A stretch of 64,000 nt of DNA, taken from positions 1,686,814-1,750,813 of the forward strand of contig WBMW01001574.1 in the NCBI GenBank assembly GCA_013396635.1. The letters are read 5' to 3'. Positions 1-14,200 of this stretch are shown piece by piece. Position 1 is the first letter of the stretch. Each line of letters begins with the position of its first letter. Origin of the DNA: Penelope pileata. Lineage: Eukaryota > Chordata > Aves > Galliformes > Cracidae. The notes under the pieces were generated by a model, which saw only the letters and a list, made by a program, of their open reading frames with translations, had not been told where the DNA came from and searched no databases. A program made the translations under genes and the position numbers.

Positions 1-1895
1 ACATCCCAGCTTGATCATTGTTAACTAGTGTCATGCTTCTGTGTTCTACTGCAAGCAGAATTGCTTCTCTTACTAATAGCTTTTTGCTTCTACTAAGTTC
101 CTGTTCCAATAGTTGAGCATGAAAGTTCATTTTTCTTCCTTCACTACATTTCTTCACTACTTTTGACTTATCTGAAGTGGTTGACTGGCAAAAGTTCCTC
201 TTTTGTAAACAAGCGGATTTAAGGGAAAGGTGTTGGATTAAAGATGACAGACCCCAGTCTGATCCTATGAAAATCAATGGCAAATCTCCCATAAGCCAGA
301 GTGAAAACAATGCCAGGAAGAAAAGGGCTCTCCAGGTGTGATTTTAAAGGCAAGTAGAATGTAGTATTCTTCATCTCCCCTCTTGTTTGCAGCTACCTTT
401 TTTGGAGTATAGCATTTCTGGTGAGTTGGCAAAATGCAGCTTTTGTACAGGGAATTTGTGAATGCTTTATTACAAATAAAAACAGAGTGTAAGAAAGAGC
501 TCATGCGATTAGTCTGAATTTGAACATACTTGAGAAAAAAAAAAGCTGTTAGGTAGAGCACAGGCTATCTGAATAAAAAGTACACAGGAAAGTCCTCAAA
601 TAAATACAACATAGAGACTAAATAAAGGCTGGGAGAAGAGACTGTTAACCTTCCTGTGCCCACTGTAGCTCTGCTCTTCTCCATGTCCTCTAGAGAGGCC
701 AGGGAAACTGAGGCAAGCAGCCTGCTGCAGGGCATGCACCAGGTGTCAGGGCTTGGTCCACGGAGCCCTGGGCTTGGATAAACTTGTAACAGTTTATTTT
801 CTTCATTAAGTAATTAAATGTGTGCACTACACTGAGAAAAACTGCATCTTTTCTAATTTCAAGTGACAGTGAGAAAGAGCAAGAGGATACTATATTACTC
901 ATGTTTCTGATCTTGAACGAAAAACACTGTGACTTAATTCTGTAATTGTTCAGCTATTTAGTCTTCAATCCTCTTCTTTCTGATAGCTCAGTTTTTACTT
1001 AGAACTATTTTCTTTAATGACAGTTTCCTGGCAGCATTTGGGTTCAGCACTAGCTTGCCCGTACTAAGGCACTTGGCTGCCTGCTGCTGTTGCCTGCAAA
1101 GGAGCATGTATCACAGCTCACCAAATGGCTGACTCCTGTACAAGGGAAGGGATATTGTGCCATCGCATGTGGTGTGGAGGAGCCACCTAATCCCAGTCCC
1201 CTGGGGTGGAAGGGTATTGACTTTCTGTGTAGGCCTAGTGAAAGCTAGCAGATTGACACTCTACTGGTTAAAAACAGTATGACTGTCCTCCTTTATTTTA
1301 GCTTTATTTTTTTGGAGTATTTGGAATGCTACCTGATGTATTATTGTTCCCTGAAGTTTCTGAAGGCATCATTTTCATAGACATACAATAGGAATGGTAA
1401 ACCAAAAAAAAAAAAAAAATTCCTATTCATACTTTTATATTCATACTTTTAGCTCGTGAAGTAACAGCACATCCATTGAAATTTAAATCAAAATGGGGAC
1501 AGCGTTACACACTATAGCTCTCTGGAAAGCTACAGTGGGAGTCTAGCAGTCCAATTCATTCCTTTGTAGAATGTACTAAGGCTAATGGTCTTGCTGGGAG
1601 TAAAATGTATTTTTTGTAGAATGGTTCCAAGAACAGACTTTTCTCTTTACCAGAAAACATAAAGGAAAACAAATGCTTACTGTGTCTTTAGTATGCTAAA
1701 TATGAAATTCTTTACACAATGGAATGTTAGCAGTAGCCGTAATCATGTTTTCCTTTCATCACCTTGTGAACATAATTTTAAGAGAGGACTACTATAATTG
1801 TATTTCAGATAAAAAGAAGCAGAATTTCTGGATAATATTATAGTTGTTCTGATTGTTTTGTTGATAGGGAAAAATAAAGAGAGAGACCACAGGAA
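1..1895. other. 3' flank, no gene recognised
   Basis: AT-rich unique sequence. It contains a 14-bp perfect tandem duplication (1424-1451) after a short poly-A run. Open frames of 70-95 codons here show no family resemblance and no splice-supported structure. Confidence 0.6.
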
Positions 1896-2094
1896 TACTT
1901 ATTTAATGAACAACATATTTATTAAGCTGTGCAGACTGTACATAATGCATTTCACTTCAGATGCAATACAGCAAGCTTACTTTCTTCAAGCACATTTCTT
2001 AATATTTTATTACAGCTATCACATTCCTTCTTATCTGTGCAGCTGTTCAATTATTTCTGTAATATGTCTATAGCACAACACTAAAGAATTTAGT
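1896..2094 (-). other. 3'UTR of the vitellogenin gene
   Basis: The stretch from stop codon to the expected cleavage site is about 200 nt. Its lower limit is set roughly 20 nt past the poly(A) signal and is an estimate. Confidence 0.6.
1918..1923 (-). terminator. Poly(A) signal AATAAA
   Basis: The canonical hexamer AATAAA reads on the minus strand about 170 nt after the stop codon. It is the first perfect hexamer I see downstream of the stop. Confidence 0.75.
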
Positions 2095-2213
2095 TCAACT
2101 ACAGTTTCCAGTGCAGGTACAATCTATGTCAGCATCCACAGACTCCACAGCATCCTCAGACGCAGATTTCTTATCGCTGCTTCTCTGCCATTCCAGCAGG
2201 CTTACAGCAGTAT
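2095..2213 (-). CDS. VTG3: Vitellogenin exon 35 (C terminus and stop)
   Basis: Residues 1840-1878: TAVSLLEWQRSSDKKSASED, then DIDCTCTGNCS and stop TGA at 2097-2095. The C-C-x(3)-C tail corresponds to the CSC----C end of the paralogues. Acceptor cttctgacag. Confidence 0.93.
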
Positions 2214-5200
2214 CTGTCAGAAGAGCAAAGCCATTGTTAACAAACATCAAGTAAATTAATACATTTCAAGGAAATCCTGTTTTGATGGCTGCCAACTCCC
2301 TCATCAAGTGAAGAAAGAAATCCTGCCCCCACAACTGACATCTAACTGACTCATTGACTTGGAGCAGGATTTCCATCCATGATATAATTACTATAATACT
2401 TCCCTAAGAACAAAATGAATAACATTTCATAAAGCACAATGACAACAGGCAGGAGTCAGTAAAAGCGCTGGAGGTAGCCACTTTCAAAGTAAGACTACTA
2501 GGTACCGATGCATATCAGCAAACTCTTTCTACGTTATTGCTGCATATCACTGAATATTTCAGCTGAAGCTGAATATTTGTCGAAGTTCATCCTGAAGGAT
2601 AAGCCCTTTGGAGAATTTTCAGAGGTTCATAAACTTCTAATTAAAGTTTCCCATATATTGTGAAATCTGGCAGAGAACTGTCAGTTGCAGTATTAACCTT
2701 ACCACGCTGCTTTATCAACAGCAGCTTGAATAAGCCATATCCTTTAATGCTGAAATAATCTAAATGGAATAATAATACTCATCCTCCCAATAAATATTCT
2801 TAGGTAGTTGGAGGTTTATCACTGCATCTGGAAGAATATTAGGACATCCATTTAGATTAAATTTGCATAACAAGAATGGGTAAAGCTTTCATAATTTTAC
2901 TTTCATTTGTTTTTATCCCTCAGTTGGACAATACATTTATAACATGCCATCTCTCATCACAGGGAAATCTGGAGCCTGTTGGGTTTGTTCTGTATTGGTC
3001 ACTTATCTCATGAAATGCTGACACTATCCTTGGCTGAATTACTGTCTGATCCGAAGCATAGTTTTTTCATAATTATCTTGATAACAAATATTTCCCACAA
3101 TGGTGCTTGAGATGCTTTTTAAAAATACGTAATATTTTCAAGCTGTGAAATGAGATCTGCTATAAAAGTCTGAGTTCTCTTTTTTGTATACGTTAATTAC
3201 TGTTATGCCTGGGGGTAAGCTACAGGTCTATCCATGATAGATATCCATGTAGGAAATAGTTCCCCAGGCAAACTGGATCATGGCTGAGCAACTATCATCC
3301 ATATGGATAGGACTTGTGGCGTGTTTGAGATGTAAACTGGTATGTAGACTCAAGCTTGGCATGAAATCTGCCTCAGACAAGTTCCTAAGACTACAGACTC
3401 GATGATTTGAGGACAACAGGGGCAATTCTGCACCCTTGAACTTCATTTTATCTTTCTCTCAGTAGTGACAGTGATGGGGTCCCTGTTTTTGAGACAGCAG
3501 GCTATCAATCAAGTCTGAGTTCTCATATAAAGAGCTGAGGAAAAGTCCTTGTTCTGCGTATACAAATATGTGTTCCCTGCTTTGAAAGGATGGGGATTTT
3601 GTTTCTTCTGCTTCTCCAAATCATTGAACAAAGGAAGAAAAAGACCAGCTTATAAGGTTTGGACTTGTATTCTTATCAATTCCTAGCCAGAGGAAAAGCA
3701 ATCATCTTGCTAAAAAAGTTCAAATGGCATCCTCCCTTTCTCCTCCCCCTCTGTCAGATAAATAAATATACAAACAAAGCCCTTGATTAGGAGTGCTGCT
3801 AGCACACTTCCAAGCCCCTGGTTCAGTAAATGAGCCAGAGAAGTCTGCAGTTGCTGTAAAAGCAGCTCTGGCTGCAACAACTAACATATCTGTTTTCTGA
3901 TTTTCCCCTTTTCTAAGACATTTTTGTGAGGGAATGAGACAGCTTTATTACAACCTAATATTCTGAGGCAGTGAGTGGCCTGGGGTGATGACATTTCAGA
4001 GATATAGACTTAGATGCACAAAAGAAATCCGTGAAACATGGATATGACAAGGTTTGGAAGGTGTTTTTGTTGTTGCTGTTGAGAGTGCGTTCTTTTCATA
4101 AAAGGATGCATCTATTCACTTCTCAGGGAATTATCAGAATACTATTAGCTCTTTCTCCGTGCTACCTGTTAAATAGGCAGTTGTAGATGATTGACTATTA
4201 TAGAAAGATACTCATTGCTTTTATGGGCTGATTCAGCACATGGAAGATATTAATAACATGAGCAAAAAGTGCAAAGTTCTACATAGATGTTTAAAAACAG
4301 AAACAAAATACTGTGTTTCTCTCCAGTATTACTCAACATAGGAATTTATTGGTTTCAGTGAAACTGCATTGCATTGTCCTAGCTGTGGGTTTGGCTAATA
4401 ATAGTTAACACAGAGAACAGATCAGTTTAGTAGATATTCCCAAACGGTAGTTTCTGTCTATGGTATCTATGTACTGAGTGATTCATTAGAAGATTTAAGA
4501 AGGAATGCGCCAGAAATATCTGGAGATTCAGGGCTGGATTGTCCTCTCAAGCTTGTATAACTTGTATTGTGCAATTGTGTTTTGCACCCATGACAAATTC
4601 ATGTAGGTGAAAGGAGAAAAAGGCTCAATATTTTTAAAAATCAGGGGCAAAACTGTGTGCCTATAAAATACCTTCAAAAAGCAAACCAATTTTTGGAACA
4701 ATTTAGAGAACATTTCAGCAATGTGTTTTTTGCTGATGTATTGCACAGTGGCATAGCATGGCAGCCTAATCACAGCAGTCATGTCGCACTACTTGACTGA
4801 CTTTCAATTGCCTTGCTTGCCCTGGTCTACACAAAATTGCAGGCTGTAATGTGCATAAGAGGACTCACTGTTGCTTATCACAACTTTATGGAGATCCTGA
4901 AAACGTGAGAAAAATTTTATCGATCTCTACTGCCCCTTTTACCACCTCAAATATTTTTCTCAGATGATGCTACCTGCTATCATCTAAACTAGCTTTTAGC
5001 TAGCCAGTACTGTCAGTGGTTATAGCAAATACTAATGGGATTAAAAACAGCAGCTCAGAGAGGAGCTGTTGCCGTACAGGTCTGTGTGTGGCTGTGCTAT
5101 GTTTTGTTCTTTTGAGTACTCTGACAGAGCTTCTACAGTATGTGACACAGAAAAAGAAAAATATCATACCTTTTGGGAAACAGTGGAAGCCAACCTTAAC

Positions 5201-8200
5201 GGAAGTTTTTTCGATTGGAATACAATCTTTCATACATTTCAGTACTGGGTCAACAGAGTAGCATGTAGATTCCTCTCCATCAATAGTAGGATTTCGATTC
5301 AGCTTCACATAACTGCGCTGCAGTTTGCACCCTAAGAGGAAAAGAAAAGGTAGTTAAAATTGTAGAAATAAACCCCAATTGATCCTTGCAATAATAAAGG
5401 TCCATATTTTCTCTTCAGCTTTTATTAAAACACAGGTCCCTGACAAACCATTTTCACAGTAGTGAGGTTATCAAGATAGGATGATAATAAGTTTGGGGAT
5501 TGAGGAAAAATTCTGAAAGGGGAGCTATTTTTAAAATCTAATTGCACAATACAACCCAAATAGAATCAAGTATACCCAGTTTTTTAGAACTATATAATAC
5601 ACAGAAAATAACCTCTCATGTCTGAAAGCTATTAAGAATAGATACTGCAAGCACAATGGCTACTTCATTGCATTAGGAAAAATGTCAGCTGTAGTGAATG
5701 GATAAAAAAAATCGCAGCATTTATATAATAACATCAAGGATAATTTTTGTATTGGATGATTTTTATAATGCTGCAATTATCTCACTAGAAAGGTATAATG
5801 TAACTTAACAGGATCCCAGCTACGACTCTGTTTCCTGACATACAGATAAGTACAAGTCTGCTGCCACTGAAGTCAAGGAGAAAGCAACCATTAACTTCAA
5901 TAAAGTTGTCTCAGGTCCAAGGTAAATGGAGACATATGGAACAAAACTGTATTGATGTTATGGGAGACCACCATTACTCTTCCAGTTCCATGTGAGAGCA
6001 CACTTTTACCTTAGTTGTCTTTCTAAATATTTCCCTGAAATTGTACTTTCAGATGATGCAGAACAAAAATAAAATATTGTGCACTCTGAAAAATTACATA
6101 TGCTTAAGATTTGAGCTACTACATTCATAGTATGCAACTTGTTCTATAAAATGAAGTCCACAGGCAACAGCTGAAACTACCTTGTCTCAGTGGTAAAAAT
6201 CAAACTGACTTCAATGGGAGCAAGATTAGGTCTGATTTTGCCTCTCCAAGAAATAAGCTACTCAGTGTAAGAAATTATGGTAGAATCAATTATTTAACAT
6301 TGAACTGCACGTGGGACAAAGACTTTTGCTGTAGTGTATATTCAAGTGTTCGCAGGAAGTATTTTAAACAGTCAGCGGTTAATGAAGTTAAAATGTATAT
6401 ATTCTGCTTTTGTCTTTTTTAAGTAGAAGATAACTGCCTTTTTTTTTTTTTTTTTTAAAAAAAAGAAGTCTTTCCATAACCTAGCAGAAGAAAGCTGAAA
6501 TCATATTCTCTCCAAGCATAAATTGTTTTCAGATCTACTCACCACCAGAGCAGGTTTCTTCTAGCAATACCCATGAATAAACAAAAGCAGAACAGCTGTG
6601 TGCCGGCTTATGATTTGGCATTAGCAGTTCATTTTGCTTTTCTCTGTCATTATTTCCACAAATTCCACAGGTCTTTCCTCTCATCCATGAAGCGACAGTA
6701 ACCTATAAAGGAGCACATCTTTTTAGTGAATACTGAAGTGCTGGTCTGTTACATTGCCAAAACACTAAATGAAAAGAAAGTAACCTTGAGAGAAAGCTCC
6801 GTACCTTAAGGATCACACCATCAAAAGTCACTTTCTTCAATCCCTGTGTTGGAGCTTCCACAATAACTGTTGTTCCATTTTTATAAATTTTAATATTGTC
6901 TGTAAAAAGATAGTTAATCATAATTTGAAAGTAATGGAGAAACTGAGGAGCACAAAATACATCATAATGCATTTGCCTTCACAATGATCGTTGTTCTGCT
7001 AAGGTCAGAATGTTTGGAATTGTTGCTTTTTTGTTTTGTTTTGTAGGGAGAGAAAGTAAAAAGAGAAGAAATGCTCTATTCATTCGTACAATTATTCTAC
7101 TGTGGTTTCCTGTAGTTGGAACTGACTTTTGTATCCAGTCTATTAAATCTTGAAATGAAAATGACATTGATGGTTCTCTAGCTAAATATCTGGCTCAAAG
7201 CATGTAACTATGACTATAACAAGCACACTTTTTGTAAACAAGTATCAGCCTGGATATACTATATGTATAAGAAAGGGCTTTATTTACCTCTCAGATATAC
7301 AGAGGAAATGTAAGAGTGTACCTGTTTATAGAAAACACAATAAATCAATGAAAGTGTTAAGAAAGTCTCTAGTTTTTCTTTGAATTAATCCCGTTTGTGT
7401 TTTCTTAACATTGTGGTGTTTCTGTGAAGTTTAAAAGAAACAGTGTTGAAGATACTTGGTTTCTGAATCAGCCCTAGAAACGTGTGTATCACAACTCACC
7501 TTTTTCATACTCAGAAACTCCACTGTCTGATAGTACTGATTCTTTATTGCATGTCACAAGGAGAGATGAATTTGTGGCTGCACAAATGGTGATGTTTCTT
7601 GAGGAAAAAAAGAAAAAAAAAAAGAAAAAATAAGAAGAAACCTGAGGTTTATTTAAAATGAGAAGGGTAGAGATATTTGTGACCAAAGTTAGCAGAGAAC
7701 CAACTAGAACATCTGGATTTTGAATGAATGATGAACTGCCTTCTTTTCAAAATGCAAAATTCATTGGAACTTTAGATACTGAGATTCAATCATTAAAGAA
7801 AAGACAGTGTAGGAAATTATGGAGGAGGTTGCAAGATCCTGACTGCAAAACTGAAGACAAGGGCAACTAAATCAAAACGTTGCAGGTGAGGATTGTGTAA
7901 ATCCTGTCTTTCCACAAATATATGATTGAAAACTAATTTCACCTACAAGTGAGACATCTCCATCCCCAGACTCTCTGAAGCTTTGTATCTAATTATTGAG
8001 CCTTCAGGAAAAAATCATACTTACACTGAGCTTGTATTTATGTGAACCTCTCTTGAGAAAGACAGGGGATCGACCTTTCTCTTAGTAATGATGAATTTTG
8101 GGTGTTCGGTACAGTCTTGGGCCACTATCAGGTTGCAGCTTTTATTGAAAGAATATGTATAGCTCATGCGATCAAACGTTTTGAAATCTCCCTCGCTGAC

Positions 8201-11200
8201 TTCACATGTGGCTGCAAAACAAAACCAGAAAAGAAATGGCAGATGTGACAATGGCATGTATGTTACTGCAGAGTACTGAAGGCTGCCTCTGTGAGATTGG
8301 ACTACCCAGCAAACAGAAAAGAAACTTCAACATCTTGGCAGAAGCTTTCAATGCTCCAGAGTCTGTAAGGATAGGATAATGCTTCAGAATTGCTAACAGA
8401 TGTAGACTATATTAGTATTGATTTTGATGACATGCTAAAAACAAATCTCAGGATAGTAATGTCTAAAATGTACTAAAGTCTTCAGAAACTAAAAGTAGTA
8501 ACTATGACTAAAACTAGTTCACATTCCCTACAAAAGTGTTAGACACCAACCATTTAAAACTCATCTGAATCCTTTTTGAAGAAAATAAACATGGCAGAGA
8601 ATTAATTATCTGTCTTGTCATCTGGTGCCTCTTGATGCAGAGATGGCACCTTAGACAGGGCAAAAGACAATCTCTACAGCTTGCAGATAGGAATGATTCC
8701 TGAACTCTGAAGATTTGCATCCGTTTGAAGTCTCTTAATTCACCTGTCAGTAAATGTGCTTCTAAGTGCTGAGAAAGTGGAGCTTGAGACACTAAGCTTC
8801 CTTCTAGAAGACCACTATGGGGAAAGACAAGTCCCAGTCATAGAAGAGGATGGATGTACAAACATTGCCTCCTCATGAGACATGAAAGCATATAAATAAC
8901 ATTTACATTGATCTTCTTGTGTTATTTGTGAAGCTATTTCAGGTAAGAAATTCCAGGCAGTGATATCTCGAGTCTCATAAGATGAAGATGGCCCTAAGGG
9001 CAAAGTGAATGGCATTCGGAGTCCCTGATAGTAAAGTGTTACCTGAAAAAGTAGAAATGAAAATACATTAAGATACATTGAACCATATTGCTCATGATAT
9101 TACTGCAAAGAAACAAAAAAGACAGCCTGGAGAAGTATCTTGAAGATGTAGCTATGCAATTGCAGTTGTGTTAGTCTCTCCAGGATGGACCCAAACCTTA
9201 GGATTTAGTGAGGAATCCTCTCCTCTTGTCTCACTTCCTGACTTTTTTGAGTAATTGTTAAGAACATTAGAAAGTAACATGCATATATGAAGTGATGATT
9301 ATGTGACTTCTTAAAAAACAGTTTAATGGTTTAAGTAACTAAGCTGATGGATGTGTCTGGAAAAGCGAACAGCATCCATTAAAGGCTGAAAAATGGTATG
9401 ATGTTTCGTAGTGGTAAGATTCCTTAATGTAGATACCAAATACATTTACCAAGAGAATCAACTTAATGCCTGATGTGCCTACTTCCTCATTATCTTATAA
9501 TAAAGATCCTGCAATACTGGAGCACAATGGAAAGTTAAAGACACTAATTTCTCTGTTTATGAATAGCTAGCTGTTATTAATTTACCACAGGTCATAGGGG
9601 AAATCTTTCAAAGTGGTGCACAGGGATTCAGTGGACAAGGACCAATTAATCAGTGAGATTCTGCAGAGATTCAATCTGTGCAAGCTGCATTGAGAGTGTA
9701 ACTAACTGCTTCAGTTTAGTTAAAGCTGAGTTAAAGCCACAAAACTATTTGTGGCTGTCATAACTTCTCAGACCTGTCTCATAGAGTGTGGTCACTGCAG
9801 CTGTGGAACTCAAGCACAAACATAATTAGACGCTGCACATCGTTGCAGCGGAGTGCACGATGAGGCCCCTATACATCCCACAGAACTGTCACACACAGTA
9901 AAATGAATAAAGCTGTAAGTGCAGAGCAGTCGTATTTGCGGCAGTTTGGGCCTAACCACAATTCTCAGCATGGAAATAAAGTATTTCACTGCAGAGTTTT
10001 CTGCTTTTGTTTGTTGCTACATTGCAACAAGGCAGTGCAAAACCAAGGATCCATGTTGTCAGGTATATAGCAGTTCCTCTAATAAGCTATGTTTCATGTT
10101 TTTTTTTTCTTTGTATTTAAGTATCAAAATGTTATTAGTTGAAAATCCATTCAATGTAAGGCAAAAGAAAATAAAATAGATACCTACCTCAGAAACTTTA
10201 ACTACTGCATCAATTGTTCGCGGAGATGTTGCAGCTGCCCTTACTATAAGTTCATGAGATGGGTTTCTCTGATGTACCTCTGAGAAACCCAAAATGAGTG
10301 CTGCACCAGGAACATACTGCATGAATCTAGAGATAAATAAGATGCAACAAACTCAGCTCCATGAGCAAAGACAGGCATTGGAGGATGAGGATTATTGGCA
10401 TTTCTAAAAAATCAGAGGAAAAAAATGGGAGAACTGAGAAGTCAAAGAAATAGTACTTTGGGTCAAACTATATGGTTAATTTTATCCAGAGGGAACATTG
10501 TTTTTATTTTGATCATTTTAACATTTTTTGCCCTTTTTTTTACTGAATAGAAGGACATTTCAAAACAAAAAGGCATTTTGAACTGAAATATCTAATCACT
10601 TAATAAGGAAAATGAAATTAAGCATGTCAAGTTTTTAAATATTTGGAGGATACCTTTTAATATGAAACATGGGGGAGCTGGTACGTGTTCACAGAAAAGT
10701 GTTGTGCCACTGAACTTTTATTTCCCACTCCTCCAAAAATATACATGTTCAAAAATTCATCCAGTTCTTTCAGTGTATTTATAAAGCCAACTGATGTAAA
10801 AAAAAGGCAACACAACAGCTTAGGAAAGAGCAAATTACATACCCTGCGCTTGTCTTTTTTATCCAGGAAGGAACATTTCCCCATTGCACCTTCAGCTGCA
10901 TGGCTGGCTTCCTCGCCAGCTGGCCTGTGGTAGCCATGGCTGCTATCCTGTAGTCCCGGCACTCCTTGCCCCATCTCAATCTAGCCTTTACATACAGGAA
11001 AATAGACACCCAAATTTCAGAAAAGAATCACAGAAACACCTTTAGTCGTTTCAAAATACAAGATTGGACTAAAATTTCCATTAGCGTTCCCCAGTACTTT
11101 TTGTTTTGAACCTCTACATTTTCAATGCTGAAATATCAGGCTGAATAAGTTAACTGCTGCTGCAAAAAGTAGAAATCTGTTATCCAAGTAGAGATCTGTT

Positions 11201-14200
11201 ATCCAGATACATCTTTCCTTTAACGATTCATGGGAAGCACAGCACAGGGAGGGGTGAAAGAAGAAAAGGAAAGGCCTTTAACTTCACCTGTGCTCTCTCA
11301 GGCATCAATCCAGTATCTAACCTTAATTTTTCTATTATTTCATGTAAATCCCAGGAAACAGAACATTTCAAATGCCTTTGATTGATTAGTCTTATGAAAT
11401 GAATTATAGAGAGAAAAAATGGATTCTCAGAAAAATAAACTTGTATTGGAATGATTAATAATAAGTAGATGCACAATTTTTCAAACTCTTAAATAATTGT
11501 ACAAGCAATATTTTGATGTGTCTTGAAAATCAACATTTTTGGGGGGGGCAGATTTTGATTTTTTTGGGGGGGGTGGGGGGATTTGATTCAAAGGGAGAAT
11601 AAAAGATACAAACGTTTTCTGAAATCTCACTAAAATTGGAACACATTTCCAAATATATATGTATTCCTTGTTTGGGCTTCCTAATCAGCAGGTGCTCTGT
11701 GCTTATTTAAAAAACTATGGGTTTTATAGATGTCTCCCTTGGCAAAGCTGCCTGTGTACTTACCTGTGCTTTCAGAGGCAGTATTACAGCATCAGCACAT
11801 GCTTTCCAGTTGGTTTCAGCCAGCTGAACCACAACTAGTTGCACATCAACTTTGGCAGCATCAGAACGAACATATGCTGTAGCTTGATAACCTTGATTTC
11901 TGTTGTCACTCCTTACTGCCTGTGCCACAATCGTAATGCCAGGTGGAATTACGTCTCCCAGGAAGTTGCGCTGAAAAACAACCCCCAACCATCTGTGCTT
12001 AAATATTTCAGTGTATTCACTGGAGACCCTACAGTCCAGTTTATGTATGCTGATAGGAAGCAACATCCCTAGCCCTTCATCAGTTTAGTTTATGGCGTAT
12101 CTTTATCGAGAATTTTTGTTTGTCTTAATTATTTCACTAACAACAGAAATTTTAAAGATGCATTATTTTGATGCAGAATCCAAGACTCTTCCAAACTATC
12201 TTTTACACTTAGGAATTTGTGTAGTCCTTAGGAATTTGTATATTCAAAATAGCTACCTACTATACATTCTGGATATCTTCATGCATATATTTTGCTATGT
12301 AACAGCTCCTTCAAACTAACTGATTAATCTGAAATCCTTCTTAGTAGAAGAGTTCCCATAGACATTTTCTGCATTTGCACGTCTAGTTGTTAGTACAATT
12401 CCAGAATACCAATTGTGTACTAAAGATAAAGATGATGGGTTCTTAACTTGCATTTTTACCTAAATGCTAAATTTTTTGCACTTAGATTCCCACAGGAAAT
12501 TTTTATCACTTTCAAAACCAGGTTTTCACATACAGCTAATGCCTTTAGAAATGAATGAAAATATAATCAAGAAATCAACAAACAAAACTCCAAGCTGAAG
12601 GGAATTTGGAAAAAATATTTTCATAGAGAGAAAGTAAACTTCAGTGCACTTGAAGTTTCAGTTTACAGACTTGACTGCTTCCTGGCTCAGCTGGGTAGAG
12701 TGCATCTATAGCTCCTGCTCAGCAGCCAGCAAAGCCCGGCAGAGACACTACCTCGCGTGTCAGGCTGGATCGATGGTTGTGCTGAGTGCTGGCTCCTCTG
12801 CTCACGTGGCTTCTCCTCGAGCCGTGGCCAGCTTTTTCCCCGTGATGGTGGCTGCTGCTACTGCTGCTGCTGCTGGTGCCACTTGTGTGGCTTCTGCTGC
12901 TGCTGCTGTCACTGCTGCTGCTATTGCTGTGGCTGCTTCCTGACTCAGAGGAGGAGGATGATGAGCTACTTGAGGCTGTGTGATCTGAATGCTATGAAAC
13001 AAAAGCAGATTAAAAAGCTATAGCATGGCCTCTAGTTTTACAATGTAGGCATAAAAATCAGAGCTATCAGCCTCCCTGTACAGGCAACTTAGACATAGCT
13101 AAAGTGTGATTTTCACCACAAAGCAGACATGAAATACATTGGGTAGGAATGTGTCTGAGATCCACCTGTACCTCTCTGCTCAGAGGAAGGTCTTGCAGAC
13201 ACTGATTGTAAATGGCGACATTGCATTGTCCAAACCTTATGTCAGGCAAAACAAGACTTAACGCTTAATAAGTGCTTGTTTAGAAACAAAAAAGGTTACT
13301 ATTTAATTAAAAACACTGTAAATCATCTTTCTCTTTCATAAACAGGATACCTAATAACTTTGCAAGTAACACATACAGAATTATCTTCATTATCATTCTT
13401 AGACATACTTAACATACTTCTGTGCCATATTGCACACCGAATTGGGTTTCTGGTACCATCTACATTCAAAATGATTTTGTGCTTCAAATATACGGAAACA
13501 GTTCTGTTGGAAGGTCCTGCTATTTTATAATTCTCCCATGGTCTTTGTTAGCTGAGCCTTGGCTGTATCGTACAATATTGTACTAGCCCAAAGGTATCCT
13601 CACTGAAAAACTGAGGATTACTAGTGCTGCAACAGAAGGATGTAGTGGAATAGTTGGTATTTTAGTAATAAATCTTATTTTGTCCATGGCCAACGACATT
13701 ATTAGACAATATAGAATGGTCAAGTGAAATGAACCAAAGCCTTCCAGTAATATGCTTGATCACATCAACTCTAGCCACCATAGCAATGTGCAATTGAATT
13801 AAGCACCTACCCAGTGCGTGTGAGCAGACCTGAAGCGGAGTCGGTATACTTTTGGCAGGTGACTTTCCTGCAAAATTCCAAAAGAAGCTATTACCTACAA
13901 CTCAGTGAAGATCATCTCCTGGTAGAAGTCAAAATTTTAAAGATTCTTACCCATTCATTAGAAACATCATAACTACTGTGACTTTTAAATTGGAACTTGA
14001 CATGTTTCATCTCAGCTTGTCTGTCATGTTTGCTGTGGCGATGGGAATCACCAGTGGTTTTGCTGCTGCTGCTGCTGCTGCTGCTGCTTCTGCTGTTGCT
14101 GCTGGCGCTTCTGCTGCTACTGCTGCTACTGCTCTGTGTTTTCTGTTTCTGCTCACGGACACTTCTCTCTCCTTCAGCAGTGCTGACATGTGGAAATGAT

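Noticed and set aside
10657..10974. 105-codon minus-strand open frame
   Set aside because: It is a shadow frame over vitellogenin exon 27, which is read in another frame with conserved motifs.
12802..13002. Alanine-rich open frames across exons 23 and 25 on both strands
   Set aside because: They are frame-shifted readings of the same AGC array. The serine frame joins correctly to exons on both sides.
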